From NCBI RefSeq assembly GCF_001894885.1, contig NZ_BCXB01000041.1, forward strand, positions 1 through 33,254: a DNA stretch of 33,254 bases, written 5' to 3'. The position numbers were made by a program, and so were the translations under genes. The notes below the pieces were generated by a model that was not told the DNA's origin, searched no databases, and worked only from the letters and a program-made list of their open reading frames with translations. Each line of letters starts with the position of its first letter. Position 1 is the stretch's first letter. Below are positions 6,276 through 14,687 of the stretch, piece after piece. The DNA is from Rhodococcus marinonascens NBRC 14363 (GTDB lineage: Bacteria > Actinomycetota > Actinomycetes > Mycobacteriales > Mycobacteriaceae).

Positions 6276-7967
6276 GTGGATCTGAACGACATCGCACAGT
6301 GGGACACCGCGGCGCTCGAGCAAGTAGAACAGTTGTTGGCAAGGCGGCTGAGCACGATCGAGGGTGTGCGGGAACGTCTCACCGATATCGGCCGGTTGCC
6401 GGGATGGAAAGGCGAGTCCGCCGAGGCGGCGCGCAGGCAATTCCAGGTGACCGCAGATGATCTGACCGATGAAGCCTCCGCGATCGGAGCGGTGAAACAA
6501 GCAGCAGGCGAGACCCTCGGCGCCGTCGCGCACCTGAAGAAGGAACTCAACGGCGTCAGGGAGTCGGCCGCCGGTGGCGGGATGACTGTCGAGGACAATG
6601 GGGAAATCGCCGACCTGCCCGGACTGTCGGTGGAGGATGAGTCGGCCGCCGAACACGAGCGGTTGCGTAGTGAGCTTCGAGCCGCCGCGAGGGCGTTGAT
6701 CCTGCAGGCCGAAGACGTCGACGCCGATGCGGCTGGTGTCCTGAGGAAGGCGGCGAGCGGCGAGATCGATGCCGGCGGTTCCGCCGATGTGGACTCCGAG
6801 CGGCAAGGGCACCTGTCGGCGCCCGCGCCCCCACAGAACAGCTCCCCGCTCGACAACCGTGAATACTGGGAAGCGATCCCGGAACAGCAGCGGCGCGAGG
6901 TGATCGGGCAGCATCCCGAGTGGGTCGGCAATCGCGACGGCATTCCGGCGGGGGTGCGGCACGAGGCCAACTTGAACCAGTTCGACGACGAGCGAACGAG
7001 GTTGGAGGCTGAACGAGACCGGCTTCGAGCAGACTTGGATGACAACATGTTCGGTGGAGCGTTCGCCGACGAGGACGCCGAGCTGTGGTATGTCGAGCAG
7101 AAGTTGAAGGACCTCGACGATCTCGAGAAACTCGTGAGTGACTACCCGGACGGCAAGCTGATGTTGCTCGATCTGAAATCCGGAGAACGTGGGATGGCCG
7201 CGTTCGCCTTGGGTGATCCCGACACCGCCGACCATGTGTCCGTCACCACCCCGGGCATCAACACCACGATCTCCTCCCTCGGGGGCATGACCGACGAGGG
7301 AAAAGCATTGAAGGCGGAGGCCGAGAAACAGCTGGACAAGGTTGGCCGCGGAAACGAAACGGTGGCGACGATCGCCTGGTTGGGGTATCAGCCGCCCACC
7401 ACTTCCGGGCCCGGCAACTACGACTTGCCGTTCACCGAACAGAATCTGGGCCGCGGGTGGCTGATCGACTCCTGGCAGTCTGACCGGGCCACAGCCGGCG
7501 CGCCGAAGCTCGCGTCGTTTTACGAGGGGATCGACGCGGCCTCGGTGAAACCCGATCCGCACATCACCGCGCTCGGGCATTCCTACGGTTCATACACACA
7601 AGCCTTGGCGCTGCAAGACCCCGGACCGGGGCAGCCGGTCAACCATGCGGTGTTCTACGGATCACCGGGAATCAACGCGAACGACGAACCCGATCTCGGG
7701 CTGGAGCAGGGGCACGGGTTCGTCATGCGGGCACCCGACGACCCGATCACGGCGGCCGACGGATTCGGCAGGCTGGGTCCGGACCCGGTCCAGACCAAGC
7801 TCGAGCAACTTTCGGTGCGAGAGGCGACAACCTCGGACGGTGTGATTCGGGAGGATGCCAATGGGCACAGTGAGTATCCCCGGCCCAGCCGCAACGGTGA
7901 GCTGCGGACGTCGGGGTACAACATGGCCGTGATTGTCGCGGGTTTGCCGGAACTGGCGGTGCGGTGA
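6276..7967 (+). CDS. alpha/beta hydrolase of the DUF1023 type with WXG100-like N-terminus
   Basis: A 563-residue protein. Residues 1 to about 95 form a WXG100-like helical hairpin with GWKGES at the turn (about residues 47-52). A charged coiled-coil-rich linker follows (about 110-285). The C-terminal part (about 290-563) is an alpha/beta hydrolase of the actinobacterial DUF1023 family. The nucleophile is Ser436 in ALGHSYGSYT, an Asp sits in RAPDDPI, and a late His is in GHSEYPRP, giving a complete triad. The layout resembles ESX-exported enzymes or polymorphic toxins of Gram-positive bacteria; substrate unknown. The GTG start is preceded by a run of G acting as ribosome binding site. The next gene's ATG overlaps this stop (gTGATGg). 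Confidence 0.8.
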   Translation: MDLNDIAQWDTAALEQVEQLLARRLSTIEGVRERLTDIGRLPGWKGESAEAARRQFQVTADDLTDEASAIGAVKQAAGETLGAVAHLKKELNGVRESAAGGGMTVEDNGEIADLPGLSVEDESAAEHERLRSELRAAARALILQAEDVDADAAGVLRKAASGEIDAGGSADVDSERQGHLSAPAPPQNSSPLDNREYWEAIPEQQRREVIGQHPEWVGNRDGIPAGVRHEANLNQFDDERTRLEAERDRLRADLDDNMFGGAFADEDAELWYVEQKLKDLDDLEKLVSDYPDGKLMLLDLKSGERGMAAFALGDPDTADHVSVTTPGINTTISSLGGMTDEGKALKAEAEKQLDKVGRGNETVATIAWLGYQPPTTSGPGNYDLPFTEQNLGRGWLIDSWQSDRATAGAPKLASFYEGIDAASVKPDPHITALGHSYGSYTQALALQDPGPGQPVNHAVFYGSPGINANDEPDLGLEQGHGFVMRAPDDPITAADGFGRLGPDPVQTKLEQLSVREATTSDGVIREDANGHSEYPRPSRNGELRTSGYNMAVIVAGLPELAVR

Positions 7968-8504
7968 TGGCCTGGGGCCGGGGGGGTTGGACGGTGGTTG
8001 GCGCGGTGATCGGCGTGGTGGTCCTGACGAGTGGATGTGGTGGCGTGATGGAGAATCCGTACAACTTCAGTGACGAGGAGCGCGGAGGCGGCGGACGAGA
8101 TTCGGGCATGGCCGTCGCTCGCGGACAGCGAACGGCTGGTCACCGATGCTGTGGTGCGGATCGGCGAGGCCGCCACAGGAATCGCCCCCGCCGTGCAATT
8201 CCGATGGCACCGTGAGCGGAGCCAAGGAGGTGGTTGTCCGGGGCCTTACGCCTCCACGGACGGGTTGTCGATCACCACGCAGGCATTGCTTTCGGACGTG
8301 CCGATCGATGATTCCGACTGGCGGGCGGTGCTCGACGAGGCGCGTGCGATCGCGACCGAGGCTGGAATGGATCAACTCGACGTGCATGTCGACCAAGCCG
8401 GTCACCACGATCTGACGTTCTTTCGTGCCGATGGAAACCGAATTACCTTCGGCACTTTCAAGGCGGCGTCGATCAGGGGGATCACCGGTTGCCGCTACCC
8501 GTGA
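7967..8504 (+). pseudogene. LppA-family lipoprotein, apparently frameshifted
   Basis: The frame from 7967 gives a lipoprotein signal (hydrophobic VVGAVIGVVVLTSGC, acylated Cys predicted at residue 24) followed by MENPYNFSDEE, the start of mycobacterial LppA/LppB-type lipoproteins. That frame then decays. The rest of the family, with IRAWPSL, GCPGPY, DSDW and a final GCRYP, is in the +1 frame to the stop at 8504. The switch is near the C at 8081: removing one base would give SDEE-AEAADEIRAWP. Either the gene carries a one-base insertion, the sequence has an error, or a programmed shift occurs; I favour the first two. The lipobox is slightly off (Thr at -3). Translation is coupled to the hydrolase gene through a stop/start overlap. 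An internal GTG at 8070 could start the distal part, but without a signal peptide. Confidence 0.65.
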
Positions 8505-8559
8505 GGAGCCTCGACACGCGTTCGGCTTCCGTAGCGAGGCAGCCCTTCGCGCGAGCAAT

Positions 8560-8601
8560 GAGTATTGCCCCTCACTCCATTCGATGTGAGGGGCAATACT
8601 C
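8560..8601. terminator. long perfect hairpin, probable bidirectional terminator
   Basis: Arms of 16 perfectly complementary bases (GAGTATTGCCCCTCAC at 8560-8575 and its complement at 8586-8601) enclose a ten-base loop. Beyond one mismatch the pairing resumes with GCAA/TTGC. It sits 55 bases after the lipoprotein gene and just before the end of the leftward ORF at 8620, between converging genes, which suits termination in both directions. There is no clean T-run. Confidence 0.6.
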
Positions 8602-8619
8602 GTTGCGCAAGAAGCTACT

Positions 8620-8886
8620 TCACGAGCTCGAGGAGCCTGACACGAAGGCGAGACCGACACTCGGTCCGCCGCCTGGTAGTTGGACGAGCGGGCTCTTGTT
8701 GAAGTTGTATGGCAGAATATCGAATTTTGTCTGCGGCACCATGGATTCCTTGTAGTGAACCTCGTGCGGGTTTGCCACAATAGTGCGAACGCCGGAGGTA
8801 TTCAGAACGTAGAAAGTGTCCGGTGGGAACTCTCCCACCGTTACGAATTTCGTGGTGGGCGAACTCAGCGCGTTGGCGTCGTACAC
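8620..8886 (-). CDS. orphan hypothetical ORF, possibly a 3' gene remnant
   Basis: An 88-residue frame with protein-like composition (EFPPDTFYVLNTSGVRTIV, PQTKFDILPYNFNKSPLV) and a serine-rich end. No family is recognised. The frame stays open upstream through about 15 more sense codons (…WGFHDRIEYRRV) to a TAA near 8935, with no good start or ribosome binding site, so it may be the tail of a larger gene whose front was lost in the rearrangement that brought the IS relics. It has no signal peptide. The 267 bases between it and the IS3 relic (8887-9153) hold no gene, only a GC-rich inverted repeat (CCGGGG…CCCCGG, 9061-9078). Confidence 0.35.
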   Translation of the reverse strand: MYDANALSSPTTKFVTVGEFPPDTFYVLNTSGVRTIVANPHEVHYKESMVPQTKFDILPYNFNKSPLVQLPGGGPSVGLAFVSGSSSS

Positions 8887-9153
8887 CCGCCGGTACTCAA
8901 TCCTGTCATGGAAACCCCATTTCCCTCCCTGAATTTATCTCCAGCCAGGAGGGCGCGGATGGCAATGAACTGGAGGTATGTGTGTCGGACAGTGTTGTCG
9001 ACGAGCCTGTCGTTTGTGCGAGTCCGGTCGGAAAAGTGAGCGGGCGAGGTTTGCCAGGGTCCGGGGGCAGCGCCCCGGGTATCCCTCGACCCACGCCCTG
9101 GAGCGGTGCACGTTTTTGGTTTTGCTAGAAAAGCCGCATTCCACGTCCGATAT

Positions 9154-9496
9154 TGAACCGCCCCGGAAATTCCGGAGACCTACTGGCTTGAGAACTCAGC
9201 GATCTGCTGAGTTCGGTGATCACGGTAGTGGAGGGCCTCGTACTCGACCGGTGGTAGGTCGTCGCAGTGCCCGTAGAGCCGTCGGTGATTGAACCAATCG
9301 ACCCACTCGAGTGTGGCAACTTCGACCTGGTCAACGGTCCGCCACGGTCCCCGTGTCTTTATCAACTCGGTCTTGTAGAGACCGTTGATCGTCTCAGCGA
9401 GAGCGTTGTCGTAACTGTCCCCGGTCGTCCCGACCGAGGCGTCGATGCCCGCCTCGACGAGCCGCTCGGTGAATGCCACCGACGTGTACTGGGCGG
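9154..9496 (-). mobile_element. IS3-family element relic (3' end of orfB plus one terminal repeat)
   Basis: The minus strand from about 9496 to the stop at 9180 encodes the last 105 or so residues of an IS3-family DDE transposase: YTSVAFTERLVEAGID, the catalytic Glu in YDNALAETINGLYK, then VDWFNHRRLYGHCDDLPPVEYE. Below the stop, TGAACCGCCCCGG at 9154-9166 is the outer end of an IS3-type inverted repeat, overlapping a CCGGAAATTCCGG palindrome. The first two catalytic Asp residues, orfA and the other terminus are missing. The break, where the expected DRGSQ before YTS is replaced by other sequence, coincides with the end of the IS30 relic. Inactive. Confidence 0.85.
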
Positions 9497-10033
9497 GTTC
9501 AACCTGTCGATGCAACACCGGGCTGTTGCAACGAGCGTAGTTGTTCCTCGAAGACCTCAGCCGGAGTCCGCCAGCCGAGTATCTTGCGAGGCCGATTGTT
9601 GATCACCAAGGCGACGGCTTCGAGGTCGTCTGCGGACCACCTGGACAGATCGGTTCCCTTCGGAAAGTGCTGGCGCAAAAAGCCGTTCGTGTTCTCGTTC
9701 GTCGGTCGTTGCCAGGGCGAGTGCGGGTCGGCGAAGAACACTCTCGTGCCGGTATCGAGGGCCAACTGAACATGTCCGGAGAGTTCCTTCCCAATGCCCC
9801 GGGACGGCGCGATCGGCGGCTTCGGCGGGGCGCTCCGAGAGGACGACATCCCCGGTGACATGACCTTGCGGCTTGTTCTGCGACCGCGCTCGGGGAACCC
9901 GCAACGCACGGCCGGTGCGCAGGCATGCAACCAGCTCCCGCTTCAGCGCGCCCCTGCCCTCGATGAACAACGATTGGTAGATCGCCTCGTGGCTGATGCG
10001 CATGGACTCATCATCGGGGAAGTCGATCTCCGA
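9497..10033 (-). mobile_element. IS30-family transposase relic with internal deletion
   Basis: The minus strand carries FPDDESMRISHEAIYQSL (about 10030-9975), then RGALKRELVACLRTG and AVPGHWEG, all typical of IS30-family transposases. At about 9783-9795 the reading switches frame to GKELSGHVQLALDTG, then FADPHSPWQRPTNENTNGF, PKGTDLS and the end LQQPGVASTG, stop at 9499. The stretch expected between GHWEG and GKEL is deleted, with frameshift; it holds part of the DDE core. The N-terminal DNA-binding region is absent because the element stops abruptly at about 10033 inside the NHL-type gene. No terminal repeats can be recognised. Inactive. Confidence 0.85.
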
Positions 10034-10331
10034 AAGGCATGGTGATTGGCTGGGATTCGCCGACCGCCAACTTCAGCACCGTCTCCGTGCGGCCGTCGAT
10101 CACGTAGACATCTCCGTGATCGACGGCGATATCGTCCTGATAGCGGACTCCCGGAAACGGGAGTGAAGTCTGACCGGGAATCGGGACACCCAGATTGCGG
10201 AGCGCCTCGACTGCCGCGGCGCTCAGGTCGGAGATCGGGTCCGCGGTTGCGGCCGTTTCCCCCGTGATTACCAGCCCGAATACGATCACCGTCGCTGCCA
10301 GTGTGGCGGTGTACCTTCTGATACCGGACAC
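10011..10331 (-). pseudogene. secreted NHL-repeat (beta-propeller) protein truncated by the IS30 relic
   Basis: The first 100 or so residues are intact: a signal peptide (SGIRRYTATLAATVIVFGLVITG, cleaved near TAATA), a linker, and the first blade of an NHL-type propeller (DDIAVDHGDVYVIDGRTETV LKL, then ITMPFGD), similar to the sensor region of PknD-like proteins and related secreted lipoproteins. After MPFGD the reading enters IS30 sequence and ends at 10011. The GTG at 10331 has GGGAG upstream, so the front and its promoter look undamaged and a short secreted fragment could still be made. The 153 bases upstream to the phosphatase gene hold no gene. Confidence 0.6.
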
Positions 10332-10484
10332 TGTTCTCCCACCCGTAATTGTGCATGTCGTAGGACGTCTGTGGCCACTATTTTGGACGCGACGCGGATT
10401 TCGTTACGGTGCCTTGCTTCGAGACGAAGGGGAGACCTCGCCGATCGCGGAATTCAGTTCTGCGACGACGTCAGGTAGGCGACT

Positions 10485-11297
10485 TCAGATGTTTGCTTGG
10501 CTGAAGGGATCCGCCGTGCGGCCGACGAGATCGGCAACTGATTTCAGGACAGCCGTGGGGCGGTAGGGAAACAACTCCACCGAGTCCCGCGTCGAGATCC
10601 CGGTCAGGACGAGGATGGTCTGGAGTCCGGCTTCGAGTCCGCAGACGATGTCGGTATCCATGCGGTCGCCGATCATCAGTGTGTTCTCGGAGTGTGCGCC
10701 GATGGCTCGCAGAGCCGACCGCATCATCAGTGCATTCGGCTTGCCCACGTAGTACGGGTCGCGCCCCGTGGCCCTGCTGATCAGTGCCGCAACGGATCCC
10801 GTCGCGGGAAGCGAACCGTCTCGCGATGGACCGGTGGGGTCGGGGTTGGTGGCAATAAAGCGGGCGCCTTTCTCCACTAAGCGAATTGCGGTGGTGATGG
10901 CCTCGAAAGAATAGGTACGGGTTTCGCCGAGGACGACGTAGTCGGGATCGTTATCGGTCAGTACATACCCGATGTCGTGCAGTGCGGTGGTGAGTCCCGA
11001 CTCACCGACGACGTAGGCGCTGCCGCCCGGTCGCTGATTCGCCAGGAACGTCGCGGTGGCCAGTGCGGAGGTCCAGATCGATTCTTCGGGGATGTCGAGG
11101 CCGGTGCGGAGCAGGCGTGCGCGAAGGTCGCGTGGCGTTCTGATCGAATTGTTCGTCAGGACCATGAAAGGGGTGCCGGCTTCCCGGAGCTCGGCCAGGA
11201 ATGAGTCGGCTCCGGGTATGAGATGTTCTTCGTGGACGAGGACGCCGTCCATGTCCATCAGGTAGGTCCAGCCTGGCTGCTCTGCGTCTGTGCTCAC
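10485..11297 (-). CDS. HAD-superfamily phosphatase, NagD-like (HAD-IIA)
   Basis: A 270-residue phosphatase of the HAD-IIA group (NagD/p-nitrophenyl phosphatase-like). Motif I is LMDMDGVL (Asp15, Asp17), motif II is LTNNS, the motif III lysine is in [10 protein letters not shown], and motif IV is [10 protein letters not shown]; all catalytic residues are present. Family members dephosphorylate sugar phosphates or nucleotides in the cytoplasm, often as house-cleaning enzymes; the exact substrate is not readable. The GTG at 11297 is chosen because relatives start just before the domain; longer upstream in-frame sequence reads into the permease gene region and looks non-coding. The ribosome binding site is weak. 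It lies 53 bases behind the TauE-like gene on the same strand. Confidence 0.88.
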   Translation of the reverse strand: MSTDAEQPGWTYLMDMDGVLVHEEHLIPGADSFLAELREAGTPFMVLTNNSIRTPRDLRARLLRTGLDIPEESIWTSALATATFLANQRPGGSAYVVGESGLTTALHDIGYVLTDNDPDYVVLGETRTYSFEAITTAIRLVEKGARFIATNPDPTGPSRDGSLPATGSVAALISRATGRDPYYVGKPNALMMRSALRAIGAHSENTLMIGDRMDTDIVCGLEAGLQTILVLTGISTRDSVELFPYRPTAVLKSVADLVGRTADPFSQANI

Positions 11298-11350
11298 CCA
11301 TTCAGTATGGAGGAGTACCCAGCTGGGAGTAGTACTCAGCGTCGGCGCGA

Positions 11351-12118
11351 CTATCCGAGCAGTCGCCAGAGGCCGATGAGGCCGACGACCACTATGGTTC
11401 CTCGGAGGGCCTTCGGTGACAGTCGGCGGCCGTAGTGGGCGCCGAGGACACCGCCGAACAGTGAGCCGACCGCGATGAGGCCAGCCGCAGCCCAACTGAT
11501 TCGATCGAAGGCGACCAGCGTGTAGGCGGTCGCGGCCACGATGTTGACGATCAGCGCGAGCAGGTTCTTCGCGCCGTTCATCCGCTGAATGCTCTCGGGC
11601 AGGATCGCGCCCATGACCCCCAAAAGCAAGATTCCCTGTGCTGCCGTGAAGTAGCCGCCGTAGACGCCCACGGCGAACGTGCCGCCAGTCAGCACGATCA
11701 GGCGCGTCGTGCTCAGGTCGGCCTCGTGACTGCCGCGCCGCTTGGCCCATGCCTGGATCTTCGGCTGCAGCACCACCAGAATCAGGGCGAGGAACAACAG
11801 CACCGGCACCACCAGTTCGAACACCGTGTCGGGTAGATGCAGCAGAAGCCACGAACCGAGAATCGCACCTCCCAGCGACGCCGGGATCTGCCATCGCAGC
11901 CGCGGTCCCTGGCCCACCAACTCCCGCCGGTATCCCCAGGTGCTGGATACCCCACCGGCCACCAAGCCGATCGCGTTCGACATCGTGGCGGTCACCGGGG
12001 GGAAGCCGAACGCCACCAGGGTGGGGAAGGTGATGAGAGTCCCGCTGCCGACGACGGCGTTGATCGCGCCGGCGCCCACACCGGCCACGAGGATCGTGAT
12101 GGCTTCGATTGATGTCAC
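11351..12118 (-). CDS. TauE/SafE-family permease (DUF81)
   Basis: A 255-residue membrane protein with about eight hydrophobic segments, in the two-fold layout of the TauE/SafE family. The first repeat has [19 protein letters not shown] and the second [19 protein letters not shown], the paired glycine-rich signatures of the family. Members are proposed to export sulfite or sulfur-containing organic anions, but many have no tested substrate. The start is a GTG at 12118 ([10 protein letters not shown]); in-frame sequence further upstream is not conserved-looking. It is divergent from the biosynthetic operon with 163 bases between the starts. It need not belong to the cluster, though an export role is conceivable. 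Confidence 0.85.
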   Translation of the reverse strand: MTSIEAITILVAGVGAGAINAVVGSGTLITFPTLVAFGFPPVTATMSNAIGLVAGGVSSTWGYRRELVGQGPRLRWQIPASLGGAILGSWLLLHLPDTVFELVVPVLLFLALILVVLQPKIQAWAKRRGSHEADLSTTRLIVLTGGTFAVGVYGGYFTAAQGILLLGVMGAILPESIQRMNGAKNLLALIVNIVAATAYTLVAFDRISWAAAGLIAVGSLFGGVLGAHYGRRLSPKALRGTIVVVGLIGLWRLLG

Positions 12119-12281
12119 CGAGGCGACGCTACAAGGACCCGACGGCAGACGGGTGTCAAGTCCGACCGGTGTCGCGAGTAGGGGCTGCGCCTGCGCGGTC
12201 CACGATTGAGGTGGCCGTTCGAGTGCCCGGTTCCGGAAATCGCGATGATTGAAAATTGGCTCGATTGGGCATCCCATCCGA

Positions 12282-12581
12282 ATGGACACAGCAGAAGCAC
12301 CTGTGCCCGGGTTTCATGATGGGCTGATCGAGCAGTTACGGCAGTACCTGAGTTCGATCACCTCCACGGACCTCGGCCCCGACGATGACTACTTCACGCT
12401 CGGATTGGTCAGCTCGTTGCGGGCACTGGAGATCGTCACGTACATCGAGGGGACTCATGGTGTCGTTGTCGAGGTGGAAGACCTGGACCTCGACAACTTC
12501 CGTACCGCGGCACGGGTGGCCGGGTTCATACGAAGAAAGCGGGGCGAGAAGTCTCCTGCGCCGGAGGGAGAGGTGCAGTGA
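12282..12581 (+). CDS. free-standing acyl carrier protein (FkbJ/ZmaD-like role)
   Basis: A 99-residue carrier protein and the first gene of the operon. The phosphopantetheine attachment site is Ser45 in LGLVSSLRALEIV, preceded by the usual DDDYFTLG; the common Asp before the serine is replaced by Ser44. In methoxymalonyl- and hydroxymalonyl-ACP pathways such a free ACP carries the glycerate-derived unit while it is oxidised. All the partner enzymes are encoded downstream, so this role is a strong inference. The ATG at 12282 has no good ribosome binding site; a TTG at 12249 would add 11 residues. The 163-base gap upstream must hold the operon promoter, but I see only TTGAAA at 12249-12254 and no clear -10. 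The stop overlaps the next start (GTGA). Confidence 0.85.
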   Translation: MDTAEAPVPGFHDGLIEQLRQYLSSITSTDLGPDDDYFTLGLVSSLRALEIVTYIEGTHGVVVEVEDLDLDNFRTAARVAGFIRRKRGEKSPAPEGEVQ

Positions 12582-13675
12582 TCGGTGTCGATACTCTGGT
12601 CGCCTCCGCCGAGGCTGATGCCGCCGCCTGGGACGAGTCGGGGTTGCCGGTCGATGTCATCGGGGCCGCCGCGCAGGCAGGGATCCTTGGTCTGGACCGG
12701 TCGAAGGATGATCGCGGTCTCGGCCTCACTGCCGCAGAACTCGGCTCGGTCGCGGAGAGGCTCGGGGCCGTCTGCACGTCATTGCGTTCGTTGCTCACCG
12801 TCCAGGGATTGGTCAATGCCGCCGTCGATCGGTGGGGCACGGCGGAGCAACGGGCCCAATGGCTGCCCGCCCTCGCGACCGGTGAACTGCTCGCTGGGTT
12901 CGCTGCCACCGAAACGGGCGCCGGGAGCGATCTCGCCTCGGTGAGTACCAGGTTCGAGGCACACGGTTCGGATCACCGGATTTCGGGTCGGAAGCTGTGG
13001 GTCACCTTCGGCGAGGTGGCGGACGTGCTGCTCGTGCTGGGCCGGTCGCCGGCCGGGCTGACGACTGCCCTCGTCGAGACCAACTCGCCCGGAGTCTGCG
13101 TCGAGCCCATCCACGGACAGCTCGGCATGCGTGGTGCCAGGCTCGCCCACATCGACCTGGACGGGGTCGTCGTCCCAGCGGGTCACCTGATCGCCCCGCC
13201 GGGATTCGGACTGTCCCACGTCGTCAGCACCGCCCTGGACCACGGCCGGTACACCATCGCGTGGGGTTGCGTCGGAATGTCGCGAGCGTGCCTCGGCGAC
13301 GCCGTCGCACACGCCTCCACACGGGTGCAGGGCAGCGCCGTGCTATCCGAATACGATGGCGTCCGAGCGATCCTCGGGCGCAGTTGGGTCGACGCGGCGG
13401 GCGCTCGTGCCCTGTGCGAACGTGCCGCGGAACAACGCGACGCCCGCGAGCCCGCCGCCATCTTCGCGACCGTGGCCGCGAAGTTCGCCGCATCCCGGGT
13501 TGCGGCCTCGGTGAGTCAGCAGGCAGTCCAGGTGCTCGGTGCCGCGGGATGCGCATCGGACAGTCGGGTGGGCCGATTCTTCCGCGACGCCAAGGTCATG
13601 CAGATCATCGAGGGGGCGACTGAAGTCGCGGAACTCCAGATCGGTGACTACGTCTTGGGGGGAGGAGCACGATGA
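12578..13675 (+). CDS. acyl-CoA dehydrogenase-like flavoenzyme (FkbI/ZmaE-like role)
   Basis: A 365-residue acyl-CoA dehydrogenase family protein. FAD-contact motifs GFAATETGAGSDLAS and KLWVTFGEVADV are present. The catalytic base appears as Glu345 in MQIIEGATEV. In FK506 and zwittermicin clusters the matching enzyme acts on an ACP-bound, not CoA-bound, substrate in the oxidation of glyceryl-ACP towards the malonyl-type unit. Its position directly after a free ACP and in one operon with FkbH- and FkbK-like genes supports this over fatty acid oxidation. The GTG at 12578 overlaps the ACP stop. The gene overlaps the KAS III-like gene by four bases (ATGA). Confidence 0.9.
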   Translation: MIGVDTLVASAEADAAAWDESGLPVDVIGAAAQAGILGLDRSKDDRGLGLTAAELGSVAERLGAVCTSLRSLLTVQGLVNAAVDRWGTAEQRAQWLPALATGELLAGFAATETGAGSDLASVSTRFEAHGSDHRISGRKLWVTFGEVADVLLVLGRSPAGLTTALVETNSPGVCVEPIHGQLGMRGARLAHIDLDGVVVPAGHLIAPPGFGLSHVVSTALDHGRYTIAWGCVGMSRACLGDAVAHASTRVQGSAVLSEYDGVRAILGRSWVDAAGARALCERAAEQRDAREPAAIFATVAAKFAASRVAASVSQQAVQVLGAAGCASDSRVGRFFRDAKVMQIIEGATEVAELQIGDYVLGGGAR

Positions 13676-14682
13676 CCGGTGACCGGCCGGTCACGATCGA
13701 ATCCGTCGCGCTCTGGTTCCCCGGCGACGAAGCGAAGGTTGCGAGCCTGCAGGAACTCGACGAACTGCCGATCGCGCAGCGTGAGCACGCGCTGTCCCTG
13801 GGTATCGACACAGTGCGGATCGGCGAGGGGCACTCCGAGGTGGATCTGGCCCACGCCGCCGCCGCCGAGGCGCTCCGGAAGTCGGGTATCGATGCGACGC
13901 AACTCGACGCCCTGCTGCTCGTCGAGGGTCGGGTTCCGCAGTATCTACTCGCCTCCGAGGCGACTCGGCTACAACGGAAACTCGGCGCGAGTCGCGCGTT
14001 TACCAGCACGGTGGGCGACCTGGGGTGCGTCTCGATCTCGGCGGCGTTCACTTTTGCCGCTGCGTTGCTCCGGGGTGACCCCCGATGTCACAACGTCCTC
14101 GTCGTCGCCGCCGCGAAGAGTCCGACCCGATCGCGGTACCGGTCACCAATGACGTTGTTGGGTGACGGTGCGGCCGCGGTGCTGCTGACGAGGTCGGGGA
14201 CCGGACTGTACGAGATCGTCGACCAGACGGTCCGCAGCGACGGGAGGTACTCCGATCTGTTCCGCATCGACTACCGCGATGTCCGCGCAGCGGATTGGGT
14301 GGAGGAATGCGCCGACGAGCCCACATACTCGTTTCGTCTCGCCGTCGAGAGCCGCAAGCGGTTCACGGAGATCAACGCAGAACTTCTCGCACGGAACGGA
14401 CTGGAACAGGGCGCACTCAGCGCCTTCCTGATGCAGAACCTGTCGGTCGGTGCGTTCGCCTTCTGGGGGGAGGCGCTCGACGTCACGATCGATCCCGTCT
14501 GCCGAGGCAATCTGGCCCGGTTCGGCCATCTCGGATCCGTCGACATTGCATTGAATCTGGAACGCGCGGCGGGTGCCCAGGCGCCGGGCGACCACGTACT
14601 GGTCATGAACAGCAGTCCGGTCGCGGCGTGGAGCAGTGCACTGCTCCGCAGACTGCCGGACGCGCCCCGGGGCGGTGAGTGA
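13672..14682 (+). CDS. KAS III-like enzyme with a Cys-His-Asp site (probable acyltransferase)
   Basis: A 336-residue thiolase-fold protein of the 3-oxoacyl-ACP synthase III group. The nucleophile is Cys119 in GDLGCVSIS. The usual HQAN motif reads MQNLS (Met254-Gln-Asn), so its catalytic His is missing. The usual catalytic Asn segment reads FGHLGSVDIAL, giving His286 and Asp291. A Cys-His-Asp set with Asn replaced by His is known from KAS III-like acyltransferases such as CerJ, which moves malonyl-type groups to a hydroxyl, rather than from chain-condensing FabH. A related KAS III also works with glyceryl-ACP in tetronate pathways (RkD type). So it may transfer the ACP-bound unit made by its neighbours; see findings. 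Overlaps both neighbours. Confidence 0.85.
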   Translation: MTGDRPVTIESVALWFPGDEAKVASLQELDELPIAQREHALSLGIDTVRIGEGHSEVDLAHAAAAEALRKSGIDATQLDALLLVEGRVPQYLLASEATRLQRKLGASRAFTSTVGDLGCVSISAAFTFAAALLRGDPRCHNVLVVAAAKSPTRSRYRSPMTLLGDGAAAVLLTRSGTGLYEIVDQTVRSDGRYSDLFRIDYRDVRAADWVEECADEPTYSFRLAVESRKRFTEINAELLARNGLEQGALSAFLMQNLSVGAFAFWGEALDVTIDPVCRGNLARFGHLGSVDIALNLERAAGAQAPGDHVLVMNSSPVAAWSSALLRRLPDAPRGGE

Positions 14683-14687
14683 TCGTT

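Noticed and set aside
9061..9078. GC-rich inverted repeat CCGGGG…CCCCGG near the IS3 relic as an attachment site or terminator
   Set aside because: Six-base arms of pure G/C are expected by chance in such DNA and no element boundary coincides with it.
11351..12118. TauE/SafE permease as dedicated exporter of the product
   Set aside because: The family transports small anions and the gene is divergent with no shared features; association with the cluster is only proximity.
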